The translations under genes and the position numbers were made by a program. The notes under the pieces are model-generated. The model was not told the origin of the DNA and made no database searches. It saw nothing but the letters and a program-made list of their open reading frames with translations. From NCBI GenBank assembly GCA_044371545.1, contig JBILTM010000095.1, positions 1 to 18,562 of the forward strand: a DNA stretch of 18,562 nucleotides, given 5' to 3'. Below, one piece after another: positions 1 through 8,006 of this stretch. Within the stretch, counting starts at the first letter, position 1, and every line of letters starts with the position of its first letter. This DNA comes from UBA4615 sp044371545 (GTDB lineage Bacteria > Pseudomonadota > Gammaproteobacteria > Burkholderiales > Burkholderiaceae_E).

Positions 1-1
1 G

Positions 2-388
2 CGCTTTCGCGAGCGCTGCGCGGGCGTGGTCGACACGCTGCTGATGGCGCGCGAGCTGCACCCGGGCAAGCGCAACTCGCTCGACGCGCTGTGCGACCGA
101 TACGGCGTCTCGAACGCGCACCGCACGCTGCACGGTGCGCTGCTAGACGCGGAGCTGCTCGCCGAGGTCTACCTCGCGATGACACGCGGGCAGGACAGCT
201 TCGAGATCGCGCTCGACGTCGATGCGTCGACGCCGGGCTCGGCGCTCGCCGCCGACTGGCCGCCGCGCGGGCTGCGCGTGCTCGTCGCCAGCGAGGCCGA
301 GCGTGCGGCGCACGACGCGGCGCTCGCCGGGGTCGCCAAGGACGCCAAGGGCACGGCGCTCTGGGCGAGCGCGCCCGCCGAGGGCTGA
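2..388 (+). CDS. dnaQ: DNA polymerase III epsilon subunit, C-terminal part (partial)
   Basis: The 5' end is cut by the window; reading frame 2 is open from the first codon to TGA at 386-388. The visible protein ends the DEDDh 3'-5' exonuclease fold of the replicative proofreading subunit. The line VVDTLLMARELHPGKRNSLD is typical of proteobacterial epsilon, and HGALLDAELLAEVYLAMT carries the ExoIII motif, where the His (codon at 131) and Asp (codon at 146) match the catalytic H162/D167 pair of E. coli DnaQ. The tail after TRGQ would bind the polymerase alpha subunit; it is Ala-rich and poorly conserved. The protein acts in the cytoplasmic replisome and is unrelated to the sulfur genes downstream. 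It converges on the S41 protease gene with a 28-bp gap. Confidence 0.93.
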   Translation, partial: RFRERCAGVVDTLLMARELHPGKRNSLDALCDRYGVSNAHRTLHGALLDAELLAEVYLAMTRGQDSFEIALDVDASTPGSALAADWPPRGLRVLVASEAERAAHDAALAGVAKDAKGTALWASAPAEG

Positions 389-398
389 GCGCCGCCCG

Positions 399-416
399 GC
401 CGCGCGCCGGCGCGGC
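399..416. terminator. GC hairpin between convergent dnaQ and S41 protease genes
   Basis: GCCGCGC (399-405) and GCGCGGC (410-416) form a perfect 7-bp stem with a 4-nt loop, in the 28-bp gap between two convergent stop codons. No T-tract follows on either strand, so intrinsic termination is uncertain. The position is right for a shared bidirectional terminator. Confidence 0.35.
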
Positions 417-1760
417 TCAGTGCAGGCCCGTCTCGCCGGCCAGGCCCCCTGCCGCGGGCGTCGTCGGTCCGCCGCGGGGCAGGGCCTTCGTGGCGCTGCG
501 GCACGCGCCGGTCTCCAGCCTCGCCAGCGCCTCGGCGAGCCGCGGGTCCGTCTCGTCGCCGAACGCGACGAACGGCTCGTCCGCGACCGCGCAGGTGGGC
601 GGCAGCCCGTCGAACCAGTCGGTCAGCCCGTCGCGGTTGCGGCTCGCGAAGGTCACCGCGCTCAGCACCACGTCGCCGCGCGTGCGCGGCTCGGAGCCGA
701 CCGGCTTGCCGCAGGTCGCGGTGCCGATCACCGGGTCGTCGCGATACGGGCGCAGCCCCGCGATCAGCGACTCGGAGGCCGAGCAGGACGCGTCGGACAC
801 CAGCCAGGCGACGCGCTCGAACGCGCCGGTCGCCGCGTGCGCGGGCACCGGGATCGTCAGGTCGTCGGCCGCGCGACGGGCGTTGTGGCGCAGCACGGTG
901 AAGGGCTGGCCGACCGCGGCCGCCGGGGCGAGCGAGCCGGCGATCTCGGCCGCGACGTGGAGCCGCCCGCCGCCGTTGTCGCGCAGGTCGACGACCAGGC
1001 GGCGTGCGCCGGCGGCGCGCACCGTCGCGATCGCCTCGCCCCAGGCCGCGCGCGCGGGTTCGGTGAAGGTGTAGAGCGCGACGTAGCCGACCTTGCCCGC
1101 AGGCCGGTCGATGACGCGGGTCGCGAGCACCGGCGCGACCGCGTACTCGGCCTTCCCGATCGCGACCTCGCGCCGCGCGCCGTCGCGCTCGACGTCCATC
1201 CGGACGACGAGCCCGGCCTGCGACGGGCCGAGCGCGGCCGAGACCGTGCCGGCCGCGATCAGCGCGGCGGCGTCCACCCCGTCGATCGACACCACGCGGT
1301 CGCCCCGGCGCAGCCCCGCGCGCGCCGCCGGCGAGTCGGGCTGCACGATCCGCAGCACCAGCCGCCCCGCGGCGATCCGCAGCGACACGCCGAGGCCGAC
1401 CGTTCGCCCCTCGTCGAAGAAGGTCTCGTAGCGGTCGCGACGATCGACGTAGCTGAAGCGGTCCGGCGGGTCGACCCGCAGCGCCTCGAGCGCCTGAGCG
1501 GCGCCGGCGGCCTGCGACAGGTCGGCCTTCGGCAGTCGGTCGGCGTAGAGGTAGGCGTCGGCCATCACCGAGCGGACCCACTCGACCTCGGCGGCCGCGT
1601 CGGTGGGTGCCGGGGCCGGGGGACTGCCGGAGCCGCCCCCGCAGCCGGCGAGCGCCAGCACCGCCACGGCCGTCGCGACCGCGGTCGCGGCCGCGCGGCC
1701 GGCGAAGGCCGTGCGGCGCGGCGGGCGGGGGCGGCAACCGGGGCGGGGCGGGACGTGCAT
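417..1760 (-). CDS. S41-family (C-terminal processing) peptidase, lipoprotein with PDZ domain
   Basis: A 447-aa protein starting at ATG 1760. An Arg/Pro-rich N-terminus leads into a hydrophobic segment ending in lipobox LALAGC (Cys40), so it is probably an outer- or inner-membrane-anchored periplasmic lipoprotein. A PDZ domain follows at about 118-195 (GLGVSL..., SPAARAGLRRGDRVVSIDG). The S41 protease core at about 220-390 contains VVDLRDNGGG, SCSASES and TCGKPVG. Ser327 and Lys352 are 25 residues apart, the same spacing as the Ser-Lys dyad of Tsp/CtpB. The Gln that completes the triad in those enzymes (Lys+4) is Ser356 here. S41 enzymes cleave unfolded or C-terminally tagged envelope proteins. 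The gene stands alone on the minus strand; its substrate is unknown. Confidence 0.88.
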   Translation of the reverse strand: MHVPPRPGCRPRPPRRTAFAGRAAATAVATAVAVLALAGCGGGSGSPPAPAPTDAAAEVEWVRSVMADAYLYADRLPKADLSQAAGAAQALEALRVDPPDRFSYVDRRDRYETFFDEGRTVGLGVSLRIAAGRLVLRIVQPDSPAARAGLRRGDRVVSIDGVDAAALIAAGTVSAALGPSQAGLVVRMDVERDGARREVAIGKAEYAVAPVLATRVIDRPAGKVGYVALYTFTEPARAAWGEAIATVRAAGARRLVVDLRDNGGGRLHVAAEIAGSLAPAAAVGQPFTVLRHNARRAADDLTIPVPAHAATGAFERVAWLVSDASCSASESLIAGLRPYRDDPVIGTATCGKPVGSEPRTRGDVVLSAVTFASRNRDGLTDWFDGLPPTCAVADEPFVAFGDETDPRLAEALARLETGACRSATKALPRGGPTTPAAGGLAGETGLH

Positions 1761-1885
1761 CGCCCGCGAGCCTAGCGCGGCGCGCCCGGGCCGGGCCAGC
1801 CCGCCCGTCGGCCGGGTGCCGGGCGATCCGGTAAAATCCCGGTTTGCCTCGGCCGTCTCGGCGCCGGGGCCGCCAGGAACTCCCC

Positions 1886-3097
1886 TTGAAAGAAACCCGT
1901 CACGCGCGCACCGGGCGCGACCGAAAGGCCCACCTGTCGGCCGACGCCGAACGGCTCGTCGCGGCCGCGCTCGGCCTGTCCAACTCCGGCAGCCGGGTCG
2001 AGGACCGCTACTGGGACGCGCAGCTCGCCCAGCGGATCGAGCGGTTGCTCGACACCGGCCACCCGCAGTCGATCCACGACGCGCTCGACCGGCTCAACCA
2101 GACCGACGGCGAGGCCTACGGCGCGCTGATCGAGGCGGTCGAGACCGCGGCCGAGTCGGTCGTCGTCGAGCACGAGGGCACGCGCTGGGAGGTGCTGCTG
2201 GTTGCGGCCCCGGTGGTCGCCTGGACCCGCTTCCGGATTCCCTCGGGCCCGATCCCGCCGGACGCCGTGCTCGCGCTGTCGGCGCACTGGCAGGCGCACG
2301 TGCTGGCGCGCGACGTCCGCTTCCGGATGGCGCCGTTCCTCTACAGCGTCGACCAGCTGCCCCGCGACTTCGGCGAGCTGCGGCGCCTCACGCGCAAGCT
2401 CGGCACCGCCGCGGTCGCGCCGCCCGCCGCGGCGCCCCGGCTCGACCTCAAGTCGCTGCCCGAGGCGGCCGAGATGCTCGCCGACGGGCGCTTCCTGGTC
2501 GCCGCGATCGCCGCGCCGCAGGATGCGCCGCTGTTCCGCTGGCAGCAGCCCGACTCGAGCGAGCACGCCTCCCGGGTCGCCTGCCTCGAGCACTGGATCG
2601 CGCAGGCGCGGCCGTCGATCGAGGCGCTGCTGCCCGGCTGCGGCTTCGAGTGCCTGCTGCCCGACGCGTTCCACATCAACCTGCGCGAGGCCGACCGGCG
2701 CGTGCGCCCGTACGCGATCAAGGCCGCGGTGCACTTCCTCACCCACGCGCTCGACCTGGAGCCCGAGGGCATCAAGGCGACGGTGGCCGCCTTCGGCGAC
2801 GACCGCGTCGACGAGTACCGGATCGGGCTGTCGGTCGGCGACGACGAGGACGTCGCGCAGGGCGTGGTCTGGCCGCTGCTCGGCGCCGAGAGCGAGACCG
2901 ACGAGCCCTCGCCGCTCGACCGGATCCGCGAGACGCTGCGCGAGGCGGGCGTGACCGAGATGCGCACCTGGTCGGAGCTGACCGAGCCCGAGTACTGCGA
3001 GGACTGCGGCGTGCCGCTGTACCCGAACCACGTCGGCGAGGTCGTCCACGCGGAGATGCCCGAGGACGCCGAGCCCGAGGGCACGCACTTCCACTGA
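1886..3097 (+). CDS. DUF2863 family protein
   Basis: I recognise this as DUF2863, a family of unknown function known to me from betaproteobacteria. Typical lines are ADAERLVAAALGLSNSGSR, WTRFRIPSGPIPPDAVLA, MAPFLYSVDQLPRDF, LLPGCGFECLLPDAFH and RVRPYAIKAAVHFLTHAL. I chose TTG at 1886 because AGGAA lies 6-7 nt upstream (1875-1879); this gives 403 aa. The frame is open upstream to another TTG at 1844, whose product would start with an Arg-rich stretch unlike the family. There is no signal peptide or membrane segment, so it is cytoplasmic. The C-terminus carries a CEDC pair (about 371-374) and several His (382, 388, 401, 403), suggesting a small metal site. Beyond the fold family no function can be assigned. 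Confidence 0.85.
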   Translation: MKETRHARTGRDRKAHLSADAERLVAAALGLSNSGSRVEDRYWDAQLAQRIERLLDTGHPQSIHDALDRLNQTDGEAYGALIEAVETAAESVVVEHEGTRWEVLLVAAPVVAWTRFRIPSGPIPPDAVLALSAHWQAHVLARDVRFRMAPFLYSVDQLPRDFGELRRLTRKLGTAAVAPPAAAPRLDLKSLPEAAEMLADGRFLVAAIAAPQDAPLFRWQQPDSSEHASRVACLEHWIAQARPSIEALLPGCGFECLLPDAFHINLREADRRVRPYAIKAAVHFLTHALDLEPEGIKATVAAFGDDRVDEYRIGLSVGDDEDVAQGVVWPLLGAESETDEPSPLDRIRETLREAGVTEMRTWSELTEPEYCEDCGVPLYPNHVGEVVHAEMPEDAEPEGTHFH

Positions 3098-3101
3098 CCG
3101 G

Positions 3102-3120
3102 GCGCGGCCGCGGGCCGCGC
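3102..3120. terminator. GC hairpin between convergent DUF2863 and HDOD genes
   Basis: GCGCGGCC (3102-3109) and GGCCGCGC (3113-3120) are perfect 8-bp arms around a 3-nt loop. They fill the 26-bp gap between two convergent stop codons. No T-tract follows, so this is a possible bidirectional terminator judged by position and stem strength only. Confidence 0.4.
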
Positions 3121-3123
3121 GGC

Positions 3124-4650
3124 TCAGCGTGCGACCGGCTCGGTGCGCAGCGCGAGCGCCACCTGGTTGCGCAGCAGCCGCACCGCCTCGACCTGGTCGG
3201 CCGCGGGCGGCGGCGCGCCGACCACCTCTCGGTCGGCGAAGAAGAAGCCCATCGGCTTGCCGTCGACCATCAGCGGCAGCAGCACGAAGCCGCGCGTCGC
3301 CGGGAACGCGAGCGGCAGCCACGCCGGCAGCCGCGTGCGCACCGACTCGACGCCGATGTCGGCGATGTGCAGGTCCGCGCCACGCGCGAGCGCAGCGTGG
3401 AACAGGTCGCGCGCGAACTGGACCGGCATCGCGATCCGCGCGCGCAGCGGCGCCAGCTCGCAGCCCGCGGCGGCGCGCGGGCGGAATGCGGAGGCCGCGT
3501 CGTCGCGAGCGAAGTAGACCGCGCGCGCCGTGCCCAGCACCTCGCGCAGCGCCTCGGTGGCGATCTGCACGACGCGGCCGGTGCCGCGCGAGTCCGACAG
3601 CGCCTCCGACATCTTCGACAGCGTCGACAGCAGCCTGCGGTCCGACTCGGCGCCGCGGGACGGACCGGCGGTCGTGGTGCGGGCCGCCGCGGCCGCCTCG
3701 GCGTCCGCCGCGTCGCCGTCATCGAGGGCGGCCTGCGCAGCCGCACCCGGCGCCGACGGCGTGTCGGCGAGCGAGGACGACAGTCCGAGGGCCTGCGCGA
3801 GCAGCAGCGTCTGGTCGTGCGCCTCGCGCAGCACGTCGCCGATGTCGTCGGCCTCCATGTCGAGCGCGTCGCCGAAGCGGCGCGCGAGCGCCGACACCGT
3901 GCGGTCGCGACCGACGAGGCCGTTGCGGCGCTCGAGAACCGCCGATTCGTCGCCGAACGCCGCGGCGAGCGTCACCCAGTCGATCGACGCGCGCGGCGCG
4001 ACCGGCCGCGCGGGGACCGAGTGCAGCGCCTGCTGGATCCGCGGCGGCAGGCCCCAGCCCGACACCACCTCGAGCGCGAGCTCGTCGAACGCGCGGCCGA
4101 TCAGCCGCTTCGCGATGCCGGCCTCGGGGTGACCCATCGCCACCTCCTCGCGGACCTGCGCGACCGCGTCGGGCGCGTGGATCGCCGCGATCAGCCGGCC
4201 GACGTTGCGGAACATCGCCCCGATCGCGGCCTCCTCCGCGCAGGCCGGCCAGCGGCGCAGCAGCGTGCAGCGCGCGACCGACGAGGCGCCGAGCGCCTGG
4301 CCGAAGTCGCGCATCACCGAGCGCGCGCGCCGGCCCTCGAGCAGCGAGTCGACCAGCAGCATCGACAGCGCGAGGGAGCGGATCTGGTCGAAGCCGAGCA
4401 GCACCAGCGCGCGCGACACGGTGGTGACCGGCGCGGCGTCGCGGGTGCGGTAGAGCGGCGAGTTCGCGCAGCGCAGCAGCCGCTGCGTCAGCGACACGTC
4501 CGACAGAATCGCCTGCGCGAGCTGGTCGACGGAGTCGGAGTCGCCCGCGGCCATCTTCGAGACGGTCGCCACCGACTGGCCGAGCGCCGGCAGGGCAGCG
4601 TCCTCGCGCAGCGCGTCGCGGATTCGGAGCAGGGGCTCGGGCGTGGGCAA
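3124..4650 (-). CDS. HDOD-GAF signalling protein
   Basis: About 508 aa. The HDOD domain spans about 18-215: ILSDVSLTQRLLRCANSPLY, VSRALVLLGFDQIRSLALS, then FRNVGRLI where catalytic HD phosphohydrolases carry a His-Asp motif. The metal-binding HD is absent, as expected for HDOD. An Ala/Asp-rich linker (about 300-350) leads to a GAF-like domain (about 355-500) with FVLLPLMVDGKPMGFFFADR. HDOD-GAF proteins are cytoplasmic signalling scaffolds, often linked to motility or second messengers; no ligand can be read here. The start is uncertain: no ATG occurs in frame near the domain, and TTG at 4650 is the best start I see. The frame stays open far upstream, but that part does not resemble a protein of this family. 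The gene is divergent from soxC and probably unrelated to it in function. Confidence 0.8.
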   Translation of the reverse strand: MPTPEPLLRIRDALREDAALPALGQSVATVSKMAAGDSDSVDQLAQAILSDVSLTQRLLRCANSPLYRTRDAAPVTTVSRALVLLGFDQIRSLALSMLLVDSLLEGRRARSVMRDFGQALGASSVARCTLLRRWPACAEEAAIGAMFRNVGRLIAAIHAPDAVAQVREEVAMGHPEAGIAKRLIGRAFDELALEVVSGWGLPPRIQQALHSVPARPVAPRASIDWVTLAAAFGDESAVLERRNGLVGRDRTVSALARRFGDALDMEADDIGDVLREAHDQTLLLAQALGLSSSLADTPSAPGAAAQAALDDGDAADAEAAAAARTTTAGPSRGAESDRRLLSTLSKMSEALSDSRGTGRVVQIATEALREVLGTARAVYFARDDAASAFRPRAAAGCELAPLRARIAMPVQFARDLFHAALARGADLHIADIGVESVRTRLPAWLPLAFPATRGFVLLPLMVDGKPMGFFFADREVVGAPPPAADQVEAVRLLRNQVALALRTEPVAR

Positions 4651-4948
4651 GGGGCGGGCCTGGGACGTCGGATTGCGTCGATGGTGACAGCGGGGTAGAG
4701 GGTCGACGCATCGAATATCGGCATGCGCGTCGGGCTTCTTGCGCCCGGACCCACCGGACGGCGCCGCCCGCGGGACCGCCGGTGCTCGCCCGAGCGGATG
4801 GGCCGGGTCGCGATGCCCGGCCCCGGGCCGAGGCGCTGCGCCCCGAGGGCTTCCGTTCTGCGTAAGCCGAGCGTAATATAAGCAAATAAGGATATATCGG
4901 TGGGATCGCTGATCGATCGCCGAAGGGTCGTCGAGCGAGCCGACCCGG
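4651..4948. other. Divergent intergenic region, HDOD gene / sox operon
   Basis: About 300 bp with no convincing gene. The left two thirds are GC-rich. The right part (about 4873-4899) is a sharp AT-rich island in an otherwise very GC-rich window and is the obvious place for the sox promoter. It contains TAATAT (4874-4879), overlapping TATAAG (4877-4882), and the palindrome GATATATC (4891-4898). No good -35 hexamer is seen; TTCCGT at 4851-4856 lies 17 bp from TAATAT but matches the consensus poorly. Confidence 0.6.
4870..4899 (+). promoter_or_regulatory. Candidate soxC promoter/operator with diverged half-site
   Basis: GCGTAATATAAGCA (4871-4884) matches GCGAATATAATCA, the right half of the arsR-upstream motif, with one inserted T and one substitution. 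The TATAAG here sits where TATAAT sits in the arsR copy, and both point at the downstream gene. The rest of the 24-bp motif is not convincingly conserved. Treat it as a weaker third member of the candidate regulon; the following GATATATC may be a separate site. Confidence 0.35.
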
Positions 4949-6349
4949 ATGCCTGGAGGTGACGTGGACGGACGCGAGGGCCCCGCGGGGCGACTGATCA
5001 AGGCGCCGGAGAGCTTCCTGGACGCCACCGGCATCCGCCGGGTGTTCGACGAGGCGAAGCACGGGCGGCGCGACTTCATCCGCCGCGCGTTCGCGGCAGC
5101 CGCGGCCGGCGGCGGCGCGCTCGCCGCAGGCGCGGCGCGGGCGACGTCGAACCCCGTGCCCGCCGATGGCGGCGATCCGGCCATCCTCGAGCTGCCCGAG
5201 CACACCCGGGGCCTCGGGCAGGCGGTCGCGACCGACGGCTACGGCAGGCCCTCGAAGTACGAGGCGAACGTGCAGCGCCGCCAGAGCCCGGGCCTGACGC
5301 AGACCAACCAGGCCTCGGTGTCGTTCGCGCCGCTGCAGAGCCTGTTCGGCATCGTGACCCCGAGCGGCCTGCACTTCGAGCGTCACCACCAGGGCTGGTG
5401 GGACGTCGACCCGTCGAAGCACCGGCTGATGGTCAACGGCTCGGATGAGCGGATCGTGCGCACGCCGATGGTCTTCACGATGGACGAGCTGATGCGGCTG
5501 CCCTCGGTCAGCCGCTTCCACTTCATCGAGTGCGGTGCCAACAGCGGCATGGAGTGGGGCAACGTCGCGGTGCCGACCTGCCAGTACACCCACGGCATGC
5601 TGAGCTGCAGCGAGTTCACGGGCGTGCCGCTGAAGGTGCTCTTCGAGCTGGCCGGCGTCGACTACAGGCGTGGCCGCTACGTGCTCGCCGAGGGCGCCGA
5701 CGGCTCGTCGATGACGCGCACGGTGCCGATGGAGCTCGTCGAGCGCGGCGAGGTGATCGTCGCCTACGGCCAGAACGGCGAGATGCTGCGGCCCGAGAAC
5801 GGCTACCCGCTGCGGCTCGTCGTGCCCGGCGTGCAGGGCGTGAGCTGGGTCAAGTACCTGCGCCGGATCGAGGTCGGCGACCAGCCCTACGGCGCGAAGG
5901 ACGAGACGCTGCACTACGTCGACCTGATGCCCGACGGCCGGCACCGCCAGTACACCAGCCTGCAGGAGTGCAAGAGCGTCGTCACGACCCCGTCCGGCGG
6001 CCAGGTGCTGCTCGATCGCGGCTACTACGCGATCAGCGGCCTCGCGTGGTCCGGTCGCGGAAGGATCCGGAAGGTCGACGTCTCGGTCGACGGCGGTCGC
6101 AGCTGGCGCCCCGCGCGGCTCGAGACGCCGGTGCTGTCGAAATGCCTGACCCGCTTCAACCTCGACTGGACCTGGGACGGCAAGCCCGCCCTCGTGCTGA
6201 GCCGCGCGACGGACGAGACCGGCTACGTGCAGCCGACCTACCGCCAGCTGCGAGCGGTACGCGGCTCACGCTCGATCTACCACAACAACGCGGTGCAGAC
6301 CTGGCTGGTCACCGAGAGCGGGGAGGTCCGCAATGTCCAGCTGTCGTGA
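4949..6349 (+). CDS. soxC: SoxC, sulfane dehydrogenase molybdopterin subunit
   Basis: A sulfite-oxidase-family molybdenum enzyme of 466 aa. With SoxD it oxidises the sulfane sulfur left on SoxY to sulfate level, delivering six electrons per sulfur. A twin-arginine signal (RRDFIRR, residues 40-46, then a long Ala/Gly stretch ending near 66) sends the folded Mo-protein to the periplasm. The Mo-ligand Cys is C195 in FHFIECGANSGMEWG. Later lines GVQGVSWVKYLRRIEVG and VDVSVDGGRSWRPA belong to the dimerisation domain of the family. ATG 4949 has no clear ribosome site; GTG at 4964 follows a strong GGAGGTGA at 4955-4962 (short spacing) and may be the true start, 5 codons in. It overlaps soxD by 17 nt, implying coupled expression. 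Confidence 0.95.
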   Translation: MPGGDVDGREGPAGRLIKAPESFLDATGIRRVFDEAKHGRRDFIRRAFAAAAAGGGALAAGAARATSNPVPADGGDPAILELPEHTRGLGQAVATDGYGRPSKYEANVQRRQSPGLTQTNQASVSFAPLQSLFGIVTPSGLHFERHHQGWWDVDPSKHRLMVNGSDERIVRTPMVFTMDELMRLPSVSRFHFIECGANSGMEWGNVAVPTCQYTHGMLSCSEFTGVPLKVLFELAGVDYRRGRYVLAEGADGSSMTRTVPMELVERGEVIVAYGQNGEMLRPENGYPLRLVVPGVQGVSWVKYLRRIEVGDQPYGAKDETLHYVDLMPDGRHRQYTSLQECKSVVTTPSGGQVLLDRGYYAISGLAWSGRGRIRKVDVSVDGGRSWRPARLETPVLSKCLTRFNLDWTWDGKPALVLSRATDETGYVQPTYRQLRAVRGSRSIYHNNAVQTWLVTESGEVRNVQLS

Positions 6350-7457
6350 GCTCGTGCGCGGCCTCGCCGCCGTGGCGCTCGCGCTCGCGGCGGGCGCCGC
6401 GTTCGCCCAGTCGTCCGCGTTCCCCGGCATCGGGCGGCCCGCCACGCCCAAGGAGCTCGCCGCCTGGGACATCGACGTGCGGCCCGACTTCAGGGGCCTG
6501 CCGAAGGGCTCGGGCAGCGTCGCGAAGGGCCAGGACGTCTGGGAGTCGAAGTGCGCCTCGTGCCACGGCATCTTCGGCGAGAGCAACGAGGTGTTCGCGC
6601 CGATCGTCGGCGGCACCACGAAGGAGGACGTCCGGACCGGCCGCGTCGCGCGGCTGACCGATCCCTCGTTTCCCGGCCGCACGACGCTGATGAAGCTGTC
6701 GAACCTGTCGACGCTGTGGGACTACATCAACCGCGCGATGCCCTGGAACGCGCCGAAGTCACTCACCGTCGAGGAGGTGTACGCGGTCACCGCCTACATC
6801 CTCAACCTGGGTGGCGTCGTGCCCGACGACTTCACGCTGTCGGACGCGAACGTGCGCGAGGTCCAGCAGCGGCTGCCCAACCGCAACGGCATGACGACCG
6901 AGCACGCGATGTGGCCCGGCGCCGGCTTCGGCACGCGCAAGCCCGATGTCGCGGCGGTCGCGTGCGTGAACGACTGCGCGACCGAGCCGAAGGTCGCCTC
7001 GCAGCTGCCGGACTTCGCCCGCAACCAGCACGGCAACCTCGCCGAGCAGAACCGGGTCGTCGGCCCGCAGCGCGGCGCGGACACGACGCGTCCGGCGCCC
7101 GCGTCGCTGTCGGAGTCCGCCGCGCGGGCGGGGGGCGCGACGCTCGCCGCAGCGGCGCCCGCTCCCGCGGCAGCGGCCGCTCCCGCGGCGGCGCAGGGCT
7201 CGGGCTCGGCGCTCGCGCTCGCCCAGAAACACGCCTGCACCGCCTGCCACGGCCTCGACGCGAAGCTGGTCGGACCGAGCTTTCGCGACATCGCGAGGAA
7301 GCACGCCGGACGCGGCGACGCCGTCGACTACCTCGCCGGCAAGATCAAGGCCGGCGGCGCCGGCGTCTGGGGCCCGATCCCGATGCCGCCGCAAGCGCTC
7401 GGCGACGGCGATGCAAAGTCGATCGCGCAATGGCTGGCCGCCGGTGCCAGGAAGTAA
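6333..7457 (+). CDS. soxD: SoxD, dihaem cytochrome c subunit of sulfane dehydrogenase
   Basis: A 374-aa partner of SoxC that takes electrons from the Mo centre. It has a Sec signal peptide ending AFA (about residue 25) and two haem sites, CASCH (74-78) and CTACH (302-306). PMPP around Met351 is the likely axial ligand of the second haem. The first domain has typical SoxD lines: GIGRPATPKELAAWDIDVRP, SKCASCHGIFGES and AMPWNAPKSLTVEEVYAVTA. An Ala/Pro linker (about 255-290) separates the haem domains. The N-terminal domain is the conserved SoxD core; the C-terminal haem domain is the part that varies between species. ATG 6333 lies 6 nt after GGGAGG (6321-6326), inside the end of soxC. Confidence 0.94.
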   Translation: MSSCRELVRGLAAVALALAAGAAFAQSSAFPGIGRPATPKELAAWDIDVRPDFRGLPKGSGSVAKGQDVWESKCASCHGIFGESNEVFAPIVGGTTKEDVRTGRVARLTDPSFPGRTTLMKLSNLSTLWDYINRAMPWNAPKSLTVEEVYAVTAYILNLGGVVPDDFTLSDANVREVQQRLPNRNGMTTEHAMWPGAGFGTRKPDVAAVACVNDCATEPKVASQLPDFARNQHGNLAEQNRVVGPQRGADTTRPAPASLSESAARAGGATLAAAAPAPAAAAAPAAAQGSGSALALAQKHACTACHGLDAKLVGPSFRDIARKHAGRGDAVDYLAGKIKAGGAGVWGPIPMPPQALGDGDAKSIAQWLAAGARK

Positions 7458-7509
7458 CATGTCCGGTTCAGTTCCGTCACCGCTTCACCCCGAACAGGAG
7501 ACCTCGTCC

Positions 7510-7980
7510 GTGAACACCCGCAGGAAGATGCTGAGCGACTCCGCCCGCGTGGCGGCGGCGCTCGCGGCGGCCGGTTGGCTGCCCAACGTCGCGTTCGCCC
7601 AGTCGGCGGGCGCGTGGAACAAGGCCGCCTTCGAGGCCAAGACGGTCGCCGAGCTGATGAAGGCGATGGGCGCCTCGGCGCCCGCCGAGAGCAAGGACGT
7701 CACCCTGACGGCCCCCGACATCGCCGAGAACGGCGCGGTCGTGCCGATCGGCGTCGCGACCACCGCGGCGGGCGTCAAGCAACTGCTCGTGCTCGTCGAG
7801 AAGAACCCGAACACGCTCGCCGCGTTCTTCGACGTCACCGACGCCGTCGAGCCGAGCTTCAGTACCCGCGTGAAGATGGGCCAGTCGTCCGACGTCTACG
7901 CGGTGGCGATCACCGCCGACGGCAAGGCGCTGTTCGCGAAGAAGGAAGTCAAGGTCACGCTCGGCGGCTGCGGCGGCTGA
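7510..7980 (+). CDS. soxY: SoxY, sulfur-carrier subunit
   Basis: A 156-aa protein. The C-terminus LGGCGG carries the swinging-arm Cys (C154) on which thiosulfate-derived sulfur is bound while SoxAX, SoxB and SoxCD act in turn. The N-terminus TRRKML followed by an Ala-rich stretch ending VAFA (about residue 30) is a Tat-type signal, as usual for SoxY, which brings SoxZ along. I chose GTG at 7510 because AGGAG (7496-7500) lies 9 nt upstream; the frame also has an ATG at 7459, just after the soxD stop, but that would put 17 residues before the signal. The mature protein has the expected Ig-like carrier length. Gap to soxD is 52 bp, to soxZ 26 bp. Confidence 0.95.
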   Translation: MNTRRKMLSDSARVAAALAAAGWLPNVAFAQSAGAWNKAAFEAKTVAELMKAMGASAPAESKDVTLTAPDIAENGAVVPIGVATTAAGVKQLLVLVEKNPNTLAAFFDVTDAVEPSFSTRVKMGQSSDVYAVAITADGKALFAKKEVKVTLGGCGG

Positions 7981-8006
7981 CGGCACACGAACCGAAGGAG
8001 AGCGAC

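Noticed and set aside
169..1737. A 522-codon open frame on the minus strand over the S41 protease and the dnaQ end
   Set aside because: It is out of frame with the clear lipobox, PDZ and S41 motifs, and its composition is dominated by Arg, Gly and Ala without any family signature.
1603..4698. A 1031-codon open frame on the plus strand
   Set aside because: It runs over the DUF2863 gene in another frame and antisense to the HDOD gene. It is very Arg/Ala/Gly-rich with no recognisable domain, a typical GC-rich shadow frame.
4651..5205. Upstream extension of the HDOD gene to an ATG inside soxC
   Set aside because: It would run through the AT-rich promoter island and antisense to the soxC start, and the extra residues do not resemble any domain.
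7411..7509. Longer SoxY start inside soxD
   Set aside because: It would place more than 30 unrelated residues before the Tat-type signal. GTG 7510 has a good ribosome site and a normal SoxY N-terminus.
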